From an uncultured Chloroflexota bacterium (GTDB taxonomy: Bacteria; Chloroflexota; Dehalococcoidia; UBA3495): 42,321 bases of DNA. The notes below the pieces were generated by a model that saw only the letters and a program-made list of their open reading frames with translations, ran no database searches and was not told the origin of the DNA. Positions 33,783 to 41,749 of the stretch are shown here, piece after piece. Every line of letters begins with the position of its first letter. Position 1 is the stretch's first letter. The position numbers and the translations under genes were made by a program. The stretch lies in contig CAJXEF010000002.1 of assembly GCA_913052545.1 (NCBI GenBank), forward strand, positions 1 through 42,321, given 5' to 3'.

Positions 33783-34634
33783 ATGTCTGTTGGTATAGTT
33801 GTTCCGTTACCGGCTTACACTGTCGATCCTGCGTTCATAGCTAAACGAGCCGAAGAGTTGGGGTTTGAATCCATTTGGTATCACGAACACCCTATTCTTC
33901 CGGTTAGCAGTAAGAGTGCATTTCCGGCTACAGGAGGGGAAATTCCTTGGACATATAGACATTTTTCCGAACCCTATATATCTCTAGCAATGGCTGCTGC
34001 TGTTACCAGCAAAATAAAATTATGTACGGGAATTACCTTACTGCCGGAGCGGAACCCGCTTATATTAGCCAAGGAGATATCGGTTTTGGATCTCCACAGT
34101 AATGGCAGATTTGTATTTGGGATTGGAGCTGGTTGGAACCGCGAGGAAACGGAGATGATGGGAGGTGATTTTGATCATCGATGGGGTCAAACCAGGGAAG
34201 CGGTCTTGGCACTTAAAGAACTCTGGACCAAAGAAGAAGCCGAATTCCACGGTAGGTACTATGATTTCCCTCCAGTCTATTGTTATCCCAAGCCAATCCA
34301 AAAACCTCATCCGCCAGTTTTACTAGGAGGAAATGCTCCCAACGTATTGCAGAGGGTTGCCAGATGGGGAGACGGCTGGTTGCCTAACAGAGTCACAGCC
34401 TCCCGTGTGGAAGAAGCTACCCGCATCTTGGAAACTCTCGCTGTAGAAAGAGGGAGAGATCCTAAGGAATTGTCTATATCAGTTTTTGGTCAGCCTGTCG
34501 GTACTACCAAAACCCAGGTGAATGAACTTTTAAATGCAGGAGCTGTACGGGTTTCAGTATGGGCTAATCATTGTGAAACTAACGATGCAATGGCAGATGA
34601 ATTAGAGGAAATGGCAGAGGCGTTGATTAAATAA
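33783..34634 (+). CDS. LLM class (F420-dependent type) flavin oxidoreductase
   Basis: This 283-residue TIM-barrel protein belongs to the luciferase-like superfamily, nearest to the TIGR03619-like F420-dependent group. The start reads GIVVPLPAYTVDPAFIAKRAEELGFESIW (as DPAFIAKRAEELGFESIW, about residues 15-32). Then come IKLCTGITLLPERNPLILAKEISVLDLHSNGR (as CTGITLLPERNPLILAKE and LDLHSNGR, about 81-107) and FGIGAGWNREETEMMGGDF (about 110-128), the coenzyme phosphate block. KPHPPVLLGGNAPNVLQRVARWGDGWLP (as PPVLLGGNAP and VARWGDGWLP, about 175-201) follows. AAGGAG lies 8 nt before the ATG. It differs from the LLM fragment at 1-375. The oxidised compound is not known. Confidence 0.92.
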   Translation: MSVGIVVPLPAYTVDPAFIAKRAEELGFESIWYHEHPILPVSSKSAFPATGGEIPWTYRHFSEPYISLAMAAAVTSKIKLCTGITLLPERNPLILAKEISVLDLHSNGRFVFGIGAGWNREETEMMGGDFDHRWGQTREAVLALKELWTKEEAEFHGRYYDFPPVYCYPKPIQKPHPPVLLGGNAPNVLQRVARWGDGWLPNRVTASRVEEATRILETLAVERGRDPKELSISVFGQPVGTTKTQVNELLNAGAVRVSVWANHCETNDAMADELEEMAEALIK

Positions 34635-35126
34635 TCGTCTCTGGTAGCACTATTGGATAGAAGTCATCAGGTCCCGGGAGGAGTTGCGATGTTATGAGTT
34701 ACCTTCAAAGCCGGAGCAGTATTGTTTCGTATAGCCAAACAAAAATTTTATTCCTGTAAAGTAAAATTTGAGAGTCGAAGAAAAATTTAAATCAAGGTAA
34801 TCGTGAAATGCTCGTTCGACTTTACTGGAAACCTTTAGGGGTACGACCCTAAGCTCATTGGCCTACTTCAGTCCAGAAGCTGATCATATTAGTACGGTGG
34901 GCCAATGATCCAATCGTTGTCGTGGAGTATGTATATATGGACAAAGAAATTTTGAAAGATTCTAAATAACTGTAAAAGATAATTGCGGGCACATGTCTCA
35001 GGTTGAAAACCAAACGCATTAATAGATATAACTTCTGAATTGCTACGCTGGAATTTAAGTAAATATTTGGCCAGATACGCGTAATTGTGGCTACTAAAGG
35101 GAAGAAAAGCCTGTGAGATTACTTAA
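34635..35126. other. Intergenic stretch with structured segment, no gene found
   Basis: I find no coding frame that I can support in this 492-bp gap. It holds TTAGGG-GTACGA-CCCTAA (34835-34852, 6-bp stem) followed at once by TCATTGGCC (34855-34863) and its exact complement GGCCAATGA (34900-34908), which enclose a smaller CTTC-AGTCCA-GAAG hairpin (866-879 of that thousand). This could be a 5' leader of the MFS gene or a small RNA. It matches no class I know. Confidence 0.35.
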
Positions 35127-36530
35127 TTGAGCCGAGTAGTAGTCACAACTATCGCAGGGCTCGGGATGTTGCTCGCTGCTCTTGATATAGCTGTTAACGT
35201 CGCCCTACCGACTATGGCCAACGCATTGAATGCTGATCTCGAAAGCATTCAATGGGTAATTGTTGTTTTCATAGCAACCAGAGCGTCACTTGTGATGGGC
35301 GCAGGAAGTTTTTCGGACAGATTTGGCTTAAGGACCGTATACATATTTGGGTCCGGTGCATATCTATTATCGATGATATGTATCTCGTTATCACCAAATT
35401 TGGAATCGGTAGTCGGTTTCAGGATATTACAGGCATTAGGTACAGGATGCCTGTATGCTGTTTCGCCCGCCATTGCCGCCGAGGTTTTTCCTGTTGAAAA
35501 AAGAGGTCTCGGCATGGGGTTTACAGCTGGTAGTCAAGCGCTTGGAATGCTATTAGGAACATTGGGGGCTGGGTTACTGGTGGATGCCTTAGGATGGCAA
35601 TGGATTTTTGTCGCTAGGATACCATTTTGTGTGCTGGCGCTGGTACTTGGAACGTTGTTCTTAAACAAACAGTCCAATAATACCGACAATACTGAAGCAT
35701 TCGACTTTAAAGGTGCGGTTACTTTGATCTTCGGTTTAATGTGTCTGGTAATAGGCCTCAGATTGGGTAGATCTATAGGATGGTCATCCCCAATGGTCGT
35801 CATTTTAATATCTTTATCTCCGATGTTTTTGGGATCATTATGGATAATAGAAAAGCGCGCAAAGGCACCTATGTTACCAGGCGCTCTGGTGAAATTGCCG
35901 GCATTCTCAATATCTATCACAGCTATGTTCCTCGCACATTTTAGTGTCTTTGTTATCTGGTTTGTATTTCCTTTTTACATAGCGGATATCTTAAGACAAG
36001 GTCCTCTGGTCTTGGGATTGATGCTAGCTACTATGGCTTTATTTAATACTTGTTTATCGGCAGTCGGAGGTTGGTTATGCGATAGATTTGGACATTTAGA
36101 TGTAGGGGTCTTGGGTTTGGTTACATTGGGAACTGGTCTATTCTTGATGGGATTACTTGAACATCGGGATACTCCGGTCGATGTGGTATGGAGGATCGGT
36201 GTGGTTGGGATGGGTTTAGGGTTGATCCAAGCAGCTACGTATTCCCTTATGATGAAAGGAGTGCCGAATGATAGGCTAGGTGTTGCGGGATCATCGTTAT
36301 CACTTGCTCAGGCCCTCGGTACAGTGATGTCAGTTGCATTGATCGGGACTTTGTTTGCTTGGAGGGTAAGTGTACATGTCGCGGGGTCGGAAGGTGGGAT
36401 AACCGTGGATGATTTGGCCTTTGTTACGGCCTTCAATGAGGTATTTTTGATGGGCTGTATTTTAAGTGTTGGGACAGCCCTGGGATTTTATATTGTTGGC
36501 AAGATCTATCTGGGAAATAAGGAACTTTAA
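35127..36530 (+). CDS. MFS transporter, DHA2/EmrB-type drug efflux
   Basis: This 467-residue carrier has about 14 hydrophobic segments, the size and pattern of DHA2 family drug:H+ antiporters. Evidence is LDIAVNVALPTMANALNADLESIQWVIV (as DIAVNVALPTMANAL, about residues 20-34), the motif 'D..vNvAlP.i', and the loop GSFSDRFGLRTVYIFGS (about 60-76). AVSPAIAAEVFPVEKRGLGMGFTAGS (as AVSPAIAAEVFPVEKRGLG, about 111-129) and GTLGAGLLVDALGWQWIFVARIP (as LVDALGWQWIFVARIP, about 150-166) are the motif C region. The start is TTG with no strong ribosome site. It probably exports a toxic compound or metabolite. It lies after a 492-bp gap that may hold its leader. Confidence 0.9.
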   Translation: MSRVVVTTIAGLGMLLAALDIAVNVALPTMANALNADLESIQWVIVVFIATRASLVMGAGSFSDRFGLRTVYIFGSGAYLLSMICISLSPNLESVVGFRILQALGTGCLYAVSPAIAAEVFPVEKRGLGMGFTAGSQALGMLLGTLGAGLLVDALGWQWIFVARIPFCVLALVLGTLFLNKQSNNTDNTEAFDFKGAVTLIFGLMCLVIGLRLGRSIGWSSPMVVILISLSPMFLGSLWIIEKRAKAPMLPGALVKLPAFSISITAMFLAHFSVFVIWFVFPFYIADILRQGPLVLGLMLATMALFNTCLSAVGGWLCDRFGHLDVGVLGLVTLGTGLFLMGLLEHRDTPVDVVWRIGVVGMGLGLIQAATYSLMMKGVPNDRLGVAGSSLSLAQALGTVMSVALIGTLFAWRVSVHVAGSEGGITVDDLAFVTAFNEVFLMGCILSVGTALGFYIVGKIYLGNKEL

Positions 36531-36704
36531 CAGGCGAGCGCTGTCACTGGCTTAGGCAAAAATCCTAAGTCTTTACGGAGTACAATGGAGAGGAATTGCA
36601 TTTCTCCTTGGGTAGAATATTCGCGTTGATAACTATTCCTCTGGTATATGATGAACTAGGGTAGTTAATTAATACTAAGATGCTCCGGGGATGGAAAGGT
36701 TATC

Positions 36705-37694
36705 GTGATGGGAAAAGTCGCTGTAGTTATGGATTGGGGCGGGACGTGGGTTAGATCCGGGGTCGTAGATTGCGACGGTAATTTATTATGGCATGATCGG
36801 TCTTTGAATAAACCTGCTGGCACACAGTCAGAGCTTATCAATGGTGCGGAGCAAATCCTGGATAAGGCGTTACGTTGGTGTGGGGACAGGACTGTGGTCG
36901 GAGTTGGGATCGCTGCCGCTGGTCCAATCGATGCTGAATCCAGTATTTTCTACAGCCCTCCCAACTTACAGGTTTTGGATGGCGTTTCTATAAAAGAGAC
37001 CTGGCAGAAAAAGATAGGATACCCAATTTTAGTTGGGAACGATGCAACTCTGGCTGCATTAGGCGAATATAATTACGGAGCTGGGATACAATTAGATGAG
37101 AATCGTACCCACTCCAGAACACTTCTTTACATAACTATCAGCACCGGAGTCGGTGGCGGTGTTATTGATAGAGGTAAAATGATTTTGGGAGCCCATGGTA
37201 TGGCCGCTGAGGTGGGTCATATGAGGGTTGATTCAAATGAATCAGCCCCTCTATGTCAATGCGGTAACAGGGGTTGTTTTGAAGCGTTGGTATCAGGTAC
37301 GTCTATAGTGCGATTATTTGCTTTAGAAATGGAAAAAGCTGCGGATCAAGAGATTAAGCGGTCTTGGAATGCTAGGCGGGTTGATAGCCAAACCATTTTT
37401 GAAGCTGCTGAGCATGGTGACCCTGTTGCTGAGGCTCTTTTGAACAAGGTCATTGGCAATCTGTCTGCTGGTATAACTAGCCTAGTCCATTTGTTTAACC
37501 CAGACCTGGTGGTGTTGGGTGGAGGAGTGTCTTTGAGTTTGACGAGATTCGGTCATTTGGAGGCTATTCGAGGCAAAGTTTCTGATTCGTTGATGAGTAG
37601 ACGACATAGAGAGTTTAGACTTGCACCAGCCAAACTTGGTGATGATGCCGGACTCATTGGAGCTGGTCGCTTGATTTGGGAAGAATATGGGTAG
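36705..37694 (+). CDS. ROK family sugar kinase/regulator-type protein
   Basis: This 329-residue ROK protein lacks the N-terminal helix-turn-helix of ROK repressors, so it is probably a kinase. The ATP phosphate loop is MDWGGTWVRSGVVD (about residues 9-22). The sugar-side segment LVGNDATLAALGEYNYGAG (about 109-127) contains the catalytic Asp. ISTGVGGGVIDRGKMILG (about 144-161) is the second phosphate loop. GHMRVDSNESAPLCQCGNRGCFEAL (as LCQCGNRGCFEAL with His in GHMRV, about 171-195) is the zinc-binding block. The adenosine motif is VVLGGGVS near residue 270. The start is GTG 36705 or ATG 36708, with GGAAAGG about 6 nt upstream. It likely phosphorylates glucose or a related hexose, near the sugar-acid enzymes on the opposite strand. 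Confidence 0.93.
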   Translation: MMGKVAVVMDWGGTWVRSGVVDCDGNLLWHDRSLNKPAGTQSELINGAEQILDKALRWCGDRTVVGVGIAAAGPIDAESSIFYSPPNLQVLDGVSIKETWQKKIGYPILVGNDATLAALGEYNYGAGIQLDENRTHSRTLLYITISTGVGGGVIDRGKMILGAHGMAAEVGHMRVDSNESAPLCQCGNRGCFEALVSGTSIVRLFALEMEKAADQEIKRSWNARRVDSQTIFEAAEHGDPVAEALLNKVIGNLSAGITSLVHLFNPDLVVLGGGVSLSLTRFGHLEAIRGKVSDSLMSRRHREFRLAPAKLGDDAGLIGAGRLIWEEYG

Positions 37695-37750
37695 ATATAG
37701 ATCATTTTTAATAGGCGGGGATGTGTAGTCTCAGATTGATCCAATAAGAC

Positions 37751-38866
37751 TTAACTCAATGTCTGAATTTTATGGTCCTCTATCCAATCCCAATCTATCT
37801 CGTAGCCGAGGCCAGGGGAGGTTGGGGCATCGATCATTCCATTGGCGTTCAGTGTTATATCATTAATTAATCCAAACTGATGAGCTGCTTGGGGCATCCA
37901 ATATTCGAAGAAGTCACAATTTGCCACCGAAAATATTACATGTAGATTAGCTGCGTTCAGTAGGGAATTGCCTGCGGTCCCGATCTCGCAGTTCATCCCA
38001 AAGCCTTCTGATAACGAACACAATTTTTTCAATCCTGTTATCCCCAATTTCTGGGCTGTACCTCTAACCAGGCGCGTAGATTGGTGCCTTATCATGTTTG
38101 CTGAATTGAAGAATTGCAGAGGATTTTGGTCGCTCATGCAAAGAGGAACATCTAACCGGCGCGTCAATTCTGTTATGGCATCTAAATCATGATGAGGAAC
38201 TGGATCTTCATACCAAAAATACTTATTTTCATCGAGAGCCCGCCCGACCTCTAAAGCTTTTCGAAATCTAAACCCACAGTTTGGATCGAGCATCAAATTG
38301 ACTGATGGCCCAACGGCTTTGCGAACTTCTGTCACTGTTTCAATGACATCTTCCGTTGACATGACTCCAGGATGTATTTTGTACGAACGGAAACCAGAAT
38401 CCATTAGTTCTCTGGCTTCTTTGACGAAGCCTTCGGCCGATTCGTGCCTCGGAGGGTACGTAGCATAGACCTCGGTAGAGTATTTATAGGCTCCGAGAAG
38501 TTTGTAGACAGGGGAGTTGGCTGATTTGCCGGCCAGGTCCCATAAGGCGACATCCACAGGGGCCCACATATTATTGGTGATGCCGCGTCTAGAACTCAAG
38601 ACACCTAAGCGGTTCCATAACCATTCTCGATCCGCAGCATCCCTGCCCATCAATTCTGGCTTTAAAACGTTTAGAATAGGGTTAAAAAGAGCACTTCCTC
38701 CTCTCCGGAATTCTCCTATGAAACAGTGTCCTTCCAACCCTGAGTCGGTATGAATCCTGAGTAATCCTTGTTCTGTAACCCCGGAAAACCGCCCTAGATC
38801 AGAGTCTAGTCCGGTGTCGGAAATTTCCCGTTTAACAACGTCAATTGTGATGTTCGTGATTTTCAT
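37751..38866 (-). CDS. Enolase superfamily (mandelate racemase/muconate lactonizing type) enzyme
   Basis: This 371-residue protein belongs to the enolase superfamily, where a Mg2+-bound carboxylate substrate is deprotonated at the alpha-carbon; many members are sugar-acid dehydratases. The start MKITNITIDVVKREI is preceded by AGGA about 9 nt upstream; an ATG at 38890 is less likely. Residues include the base segment FRSYKIHPG (about 158-166, K-x-H), the metal ligands in LMLDPNCGF (Asp, about 193-201), FWYEDPVPHHD (Glu, about 219-229) and LCMSDQNPLQ (third acid, about 241-250), and the barrel end NCEIGTAGNSLLNAAN (about 293-308). The K-x-H arrangement and 'DPN' match dehydratase-like members. 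It follows the aldo/keto reductase on the same strand. Confidence 0.92.
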   Translation of the reverse strand: MKITNITIDVVKREISDTGLDSDLGRFSGVTEQGLLRIHTDSGLEGHCFIGEFRRGGSALFNPILNVLKPELMGRDAADREWLWNRLGVLSSRRGITNNMWAPVDVALWDLAGKSANSPVYKLLGAYKYSTEVYATYPPRHESAEGFVKEARELMDSGFRSYKIHPGVMSTEDVIETVTEVRKAVGPSVNLMLDPNCGFRFRKALEVGRALDENKYFWYEDPVPHHDLDAITELTRRLDVPLCMSDQNPLQFFNSANMIRHQSTRLVRGTAQKLGITGLKKLCSLSEGFGMNCEIGTAGNSLLNAANLHVIFSVANCDFFEYWMPQAAHQFGLINDITLNANGMIDAPTSPGLGYEIDWDWIEDHKIQTLS

Positions 38867-38911
38867 ATTCAAAATCCTGTATAGGCGCATTTAAAGTAGC
38901 TTTAGATTTGT

Positions 38912-38985
38912 AGCCTTAGAATCACCTTGGATAAAAGGAGGAAGCCGGGGATATTATTTTTTTAAATCAAGGTGATTCTAAGGCT
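38912..38985. repeat. Perfect 18-bp inverted repeat with 38-bp spacer
   Basis: The 18 bases at 38912-38929 (AGCCTTAGAATCACCTTG) have their exact complement at 38968-38985, overlapping the last codons of the aldo/keto reductase gene. In the minus-strand transcript it forms a long hairpin covering the stop codon, with a 38-nt loop that holds a run of seven A. It is too long to be chance. It may be a terminator-like or processing structure between the reductase and the enolase-superfamily gene. Confidence 0.8.
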
Positions 38986-39905
38986 TTTGACAAGCGATCT
39001 GAAATCTCTGTGTAGAGATCGTTTTCCAAAGGGCCAGCTGTAGCTGCAGCAATGTTGGCCTTGAGATGTTGTGTATTTGAAGTCCCTATGATCGCCGTAT
39101 GAACATCAGGGTTACTGATCGTTAAACGAAGCAAAAACTCGATTCTTGTCATATTGCCAATGAACTCATCTAGATTAGCTCTCTCCCATATTCCCCACGC
39201 GTCCACAGAAGAATGCTGCTGTTCAGGAAGTCCTTTTGCTACACCCCCTCGGATTACTGTGCCAATGCCCGCTTCGGCTGCCAAGTGCAAGGCACATTCG
39301 TGGGCCGGTTCCAGTTTTGAATACGGTATTTGAAGGACATCAAAAACTCCCAGATTAATGTGATCTATGATATTCGGAAGGATAGAGGAGCAACCAATGA
39401 ATCGAATTTTGCCGGCTTTCTTGAGGAGACTAAGAGTCTCAATTGCGCTTTCTTGTTCGAGTAGTTCCACCGAAGGGCTGAAGTGCAACTGCAGAACATC
39501 CAAGTAGTCAGTGTTCAGTCTCGATAAACTCTGGTCTAATGTGTTAATAATGTTATTTCTGCTGTAGTCATGAAGACGTGGCAGTGGTACGCCATAGCGA
39601 GTACGCTCTTCGGGGGCAAACTTGGAAAGATCTGGAGGGCAACCGCATTTGGATGCAAGAATAAATTCGCTACGTCGGGCCGATATGAACTTACCAATTC
39701 GCTCTTCTGATCCGCCATAATCAACAGATGTATCGATATAGTTTATACCGGCATCCAATACCTCATTCAATATAGTTTCAGCCTGGCGTTCGTCTATTGG
39801 CCTTCCAATTCCTGCAACGATTCCTCGTAATTCTAGAGATCCGAATCCTAGAGCACTAATTTCCAACCCCGTCTTACCGAGGATACGTCTTGGGATTCTA
39901 GCCAT
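38967..39905 (-). CDS. Aldo/keto reductase
   Basis: This 312-residue protein has the NAD(P)H-linked aldo/keto reductase barrel. The tetrad is visible: NYIDTSVDYGGSEERIGKFI (about residues 54-73) with Asp and Tyr, ILASKCG (about 81-87) with Lys, and LDVLQLHFSP (about 135-144) with His. The start RILGKTGLEISALGFGSLEL (about 6-25) is typical. The C-terminal cofactor loop is TAIIGTSNTQHLKANIAA (about 272-289). AGGAGA lies 7 nt before the ATG. It acts on a carbonyl compound or sugar, substrate unknown. Its last codons lie inside the inverted repeat. It is downstream of the GMC oxidoreductase on the same strand, 35 bp away. Confidence 0.94.
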   Translation of the reverse strand: MARIPRRILGKTGLEISALGFGSLELRGIVAGIGRPIDERQAETILNEVLDAGINYIDTSVDYGGSEERIGKFISARRSEFILASKCGCPPDLSKFAPEERTRYGVPLPRLHDYSRNNIINTLDQSLSRLNTDYLDVLQLHFSPSVELLEQESAIETLSLLKKAGKIRFIGCSSILPNIIDHINLGVFDVLQIPYSKLEPAHECALHLAAEAGIGTVIRGGVAKGLPEQQHSSVDAWGIWERANLDEFIGNMTRIEFLLRLTISNPDVHTAIIGTSNTQHLKANIAAATAGPLENDLYTEISDRLSKALESP

Positions 39906-39940
39906 ATATTTCTCCTGGTTTTTGTATTAATATGATCGAG

Positions 39941-41491
39941 TTAGTCGGTTCTAGTGTCGGATTGGATAACCCATTCTGACACACGTTCACCTATCATTAT
40001 AGTTGTTAAATTCGTGTTTGCTCTGATGCAGTCAGGCATGATAGATGCGTCTGCAACCCGAACACATTGAAACCCATGGAGGTTTCCTCGTTGATCGACT
40101 ACGGACATGGGGTCATTTGCAGATCCCATTTTGCAGGTGCCAGATAAGTGTTGGCCAATCCACACATTTTTCAGCATCCAATCATCTAGAGAATCATCTG
40201 TTAATAGATCATCTGACGTTGGGGATATTATGTGGTCGATAATATCTTCAAACGATGGATGGTTCATAATGCCTAATGCTATATGGACGGCTTCCCTTAG
40301 TCGAGCTCGATCTCGGTTACTCCTCAAATACTTGCAGTCAATTGAAGGCTGGATGCTGGGATCATTAGTTGTTAATGTGATTTCTCCAGATCCTTCAGCC
40401 AACTCCAGCATACACGTTAGCCGAATGCCTTCTTCAGCAAAAGGATCGCCCCCTAGAGGAGTTGAAAAGGATGACGGGAATATTTGTATGTCATTACGGT
40501 CATCTGATCCAGTCGCGGTATATCTCAGTAATGTCTGCATTCGTGGAGCGAGGGGATCTAAGGGGAAATTGTCCTTGGTTTTAGCTCGGATTGCCACCAA
40601 AGGGTGGTCTCTGAGATTTTGCCCTACCCCCGGCATATCTTTGATTACGGGTATACCATGTGTTTTCAATCGATCGGCTGGTCCGATACCCGACAGCATA
40701 AGTATATGTGGAGAACCGATAGCTCCAGCAGACAATATTATTTGAGATCCTTCTACTACGAAAACCTCCCCTTGACTCTCTACTTCTACTCCGACAGCCC
40801 GGTTGCCGTCGAACAAAATTTTGCGTACAAGGATATTGCTACGGATTGTTAGGTTGAGTCGGTGGCGATTGGGATTTATATAAGTCAGAGCTGTACTCAT
40901 TCTGATACCGTTCGGGTTATTCATCGGGAAAGGTCCAACACCCCATGAATCAGGGTTATTGTGGTCATAGGTCTCAGGAAATCCGGCCTCTATGGCTGCA
41001 TCTTGAAAGGCATGTTGAATGGGTAGCCAAGTTTCTTTCTTATGCCTTCTCACTGGTATGGGTCCTTCATTACCGTGATAATCGTCCATGATATCCATGT
41101 CGGTTTCCAATTTACGAAAATAGGGGAGTACGTTAATGTAACTCCATTCGTCGTTTCCCCAGGAAGCCCATGAATCGTAATCTTCAGGGACACCTCTAAG
41201 GAAGACTTGCCCATTTATAGCACTGGTACCTCCTACAATCTTGCCTCTGGGGATCGCTATGGGAGGTTGTTCTTCGGTTGCTTTACCTGTGAAGGACCAG
41301 TTGTGAGGTGCTCCCATTTCGGAAGCGGTTGGTGCGTATCCATATTTCACATCATCAGGATATTGTTCGAAATCAGCGTAATCTGGTCCCGCTTCCAGGA
41401 GTAGAACAGATCGATCCGGAGATTCAGAAAGTCGAGTGGCTATTGTTCCTCCAGCTGAACCTGCTCCTATGACGATTGCATCGTATTTCAT
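39941..41491 (-). CDS. GMC family oxidoreductase (choline dehydrogenase-like)
   Basis: This 516-residue flavoprotein belongs to the glucose-methanol-choline family. It has the FAD loop VIGAGSAGGTIATRLSE (about residues 6-22), then LLLEAGPDYADF (about 30-41), the signature GGTSAINGQVFLRGVPEDYDSWA (as GGTSAINGQVFLRG and EDYDSWA, about 86-108) and the second signature GAIGSPHILMLSGIGP (about 260-275). The active-site region WIGQHLSGTCKMGS (about 446-459) has the conserved His, and NTNLTTIMIGER (about 492-503) ends it. AAGGAG lies 6 nt before the ATG. It probably oxidises an alcohol or polyol. It leads a minus-strand run with the aldo/keto reductase and enolase-superfamily enzyme, suggesting a sugar or polyol pathway. 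Confidence 0.95.
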   Translation of the reverse strand: MKYDAIVIGAGSAGGTIATRLSESPDRSVLLLEAGPDYADFEQYPDDVKYGYAPTASEMGAPHNWSFTGKATEEQPPIAIPRGKIVGGTSAINGQVFLRGVPEDYDSWASWGNDEWSYINVLPYFRKLETDMDIMDDYHGNEGPIPVRRHKKETWLPIQHAFQDAAIEAGFPETYDHNNPDSWGVGPFPMNNPNGIRMSTALTYINPNRHRLNLTIRSNILVRKILFDGNRAVGVEVESQGEVFVVEGSQIILSAGAIGSPHILMLSGIGPADRLKTHGIPVIKDMPGVGQNLRDHPLVAIRAKTKDNFPLDPLAPRMQTLLRYTATGSDDRNDIQIFPSSFSTPLGGDPFAEEGIRLTCMLELAEGSGEITLTTNDPSIQPSIDCKYLRSNRDRARLREAVHIALGIMNHPSFEDIIDHIISPTSDDLLTDDSLDDWMLKNVWIGQHLSGTCKMGSANDPMSVVDQRGNLHGFQCVRVADASIMPDCIRANTNLTTIMIGERVSEWVIQSDTRTD

Positions 41492-41593
41492 GAATTACTC
41501 CTTTCAGATGTGAGTTTGTTCTTGACGATGGACTCAAGATAGAGAATATGCCGGGGAACCGGTAATAGTCGAGTCCGGATGGATGCAGCATTT

Positions 41594-41698
41594 TTAGTTA
41601 TAGTAGGGTCGGCCGGAACCTAATTTGATACCAAAAATCATACCACAGTAAACTAAGGCTACTGTGACAATAATTAACTTGGTTAGCACTGTAATCAT
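41594..41698 (-). CDS. Possible small single-span membrane protein, 34 residues
   Basis: A frame of 34 residues with a hydrophobic stretch LIIVTVALVYCGMIFGI (about residues 8-24) and a short polar tail. AGAGG is 4 nt before the ATG at 41698. It lies alone between the GMC and epimerase-like genes, on the minus strand. It matches no family I know; its short length means chance is possible. Confidence 0.3.
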   Translation of the reverse strand: MITVLTKLIIVTVALVYCGMIFGIKLGSGRPYYN

Positions 41699-41749
41699 CA
41701 AACCTCTATCATATTTAAAGGGAAGTAACATTATAGGGTAGTAAGTGTT

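Noticed and set aside
34861..34920. A tRNA-Sec-like stretch (CTTCAGTCC resembling a UCA anticodon loop)
   Set aside because: No acceptor stem, T-loop or CCA end could be placed around it, and the paired bases flank only four bases. It is better described as a small hairpin.
38912..38985. Insertion sequence ends flanking a small element
   Set aside because: The spacer is only 38 bases with no coding content and no target-site duplication; it is a hairpin, not a mobile element.
40107..40745. A 212-codon plus-strand frame inside the GMC oxidoreductase gene
   Set aside because: It is the antisense shadow of a well-conserved flavoprotein with a strong ribosome site; its translation shows no family features.
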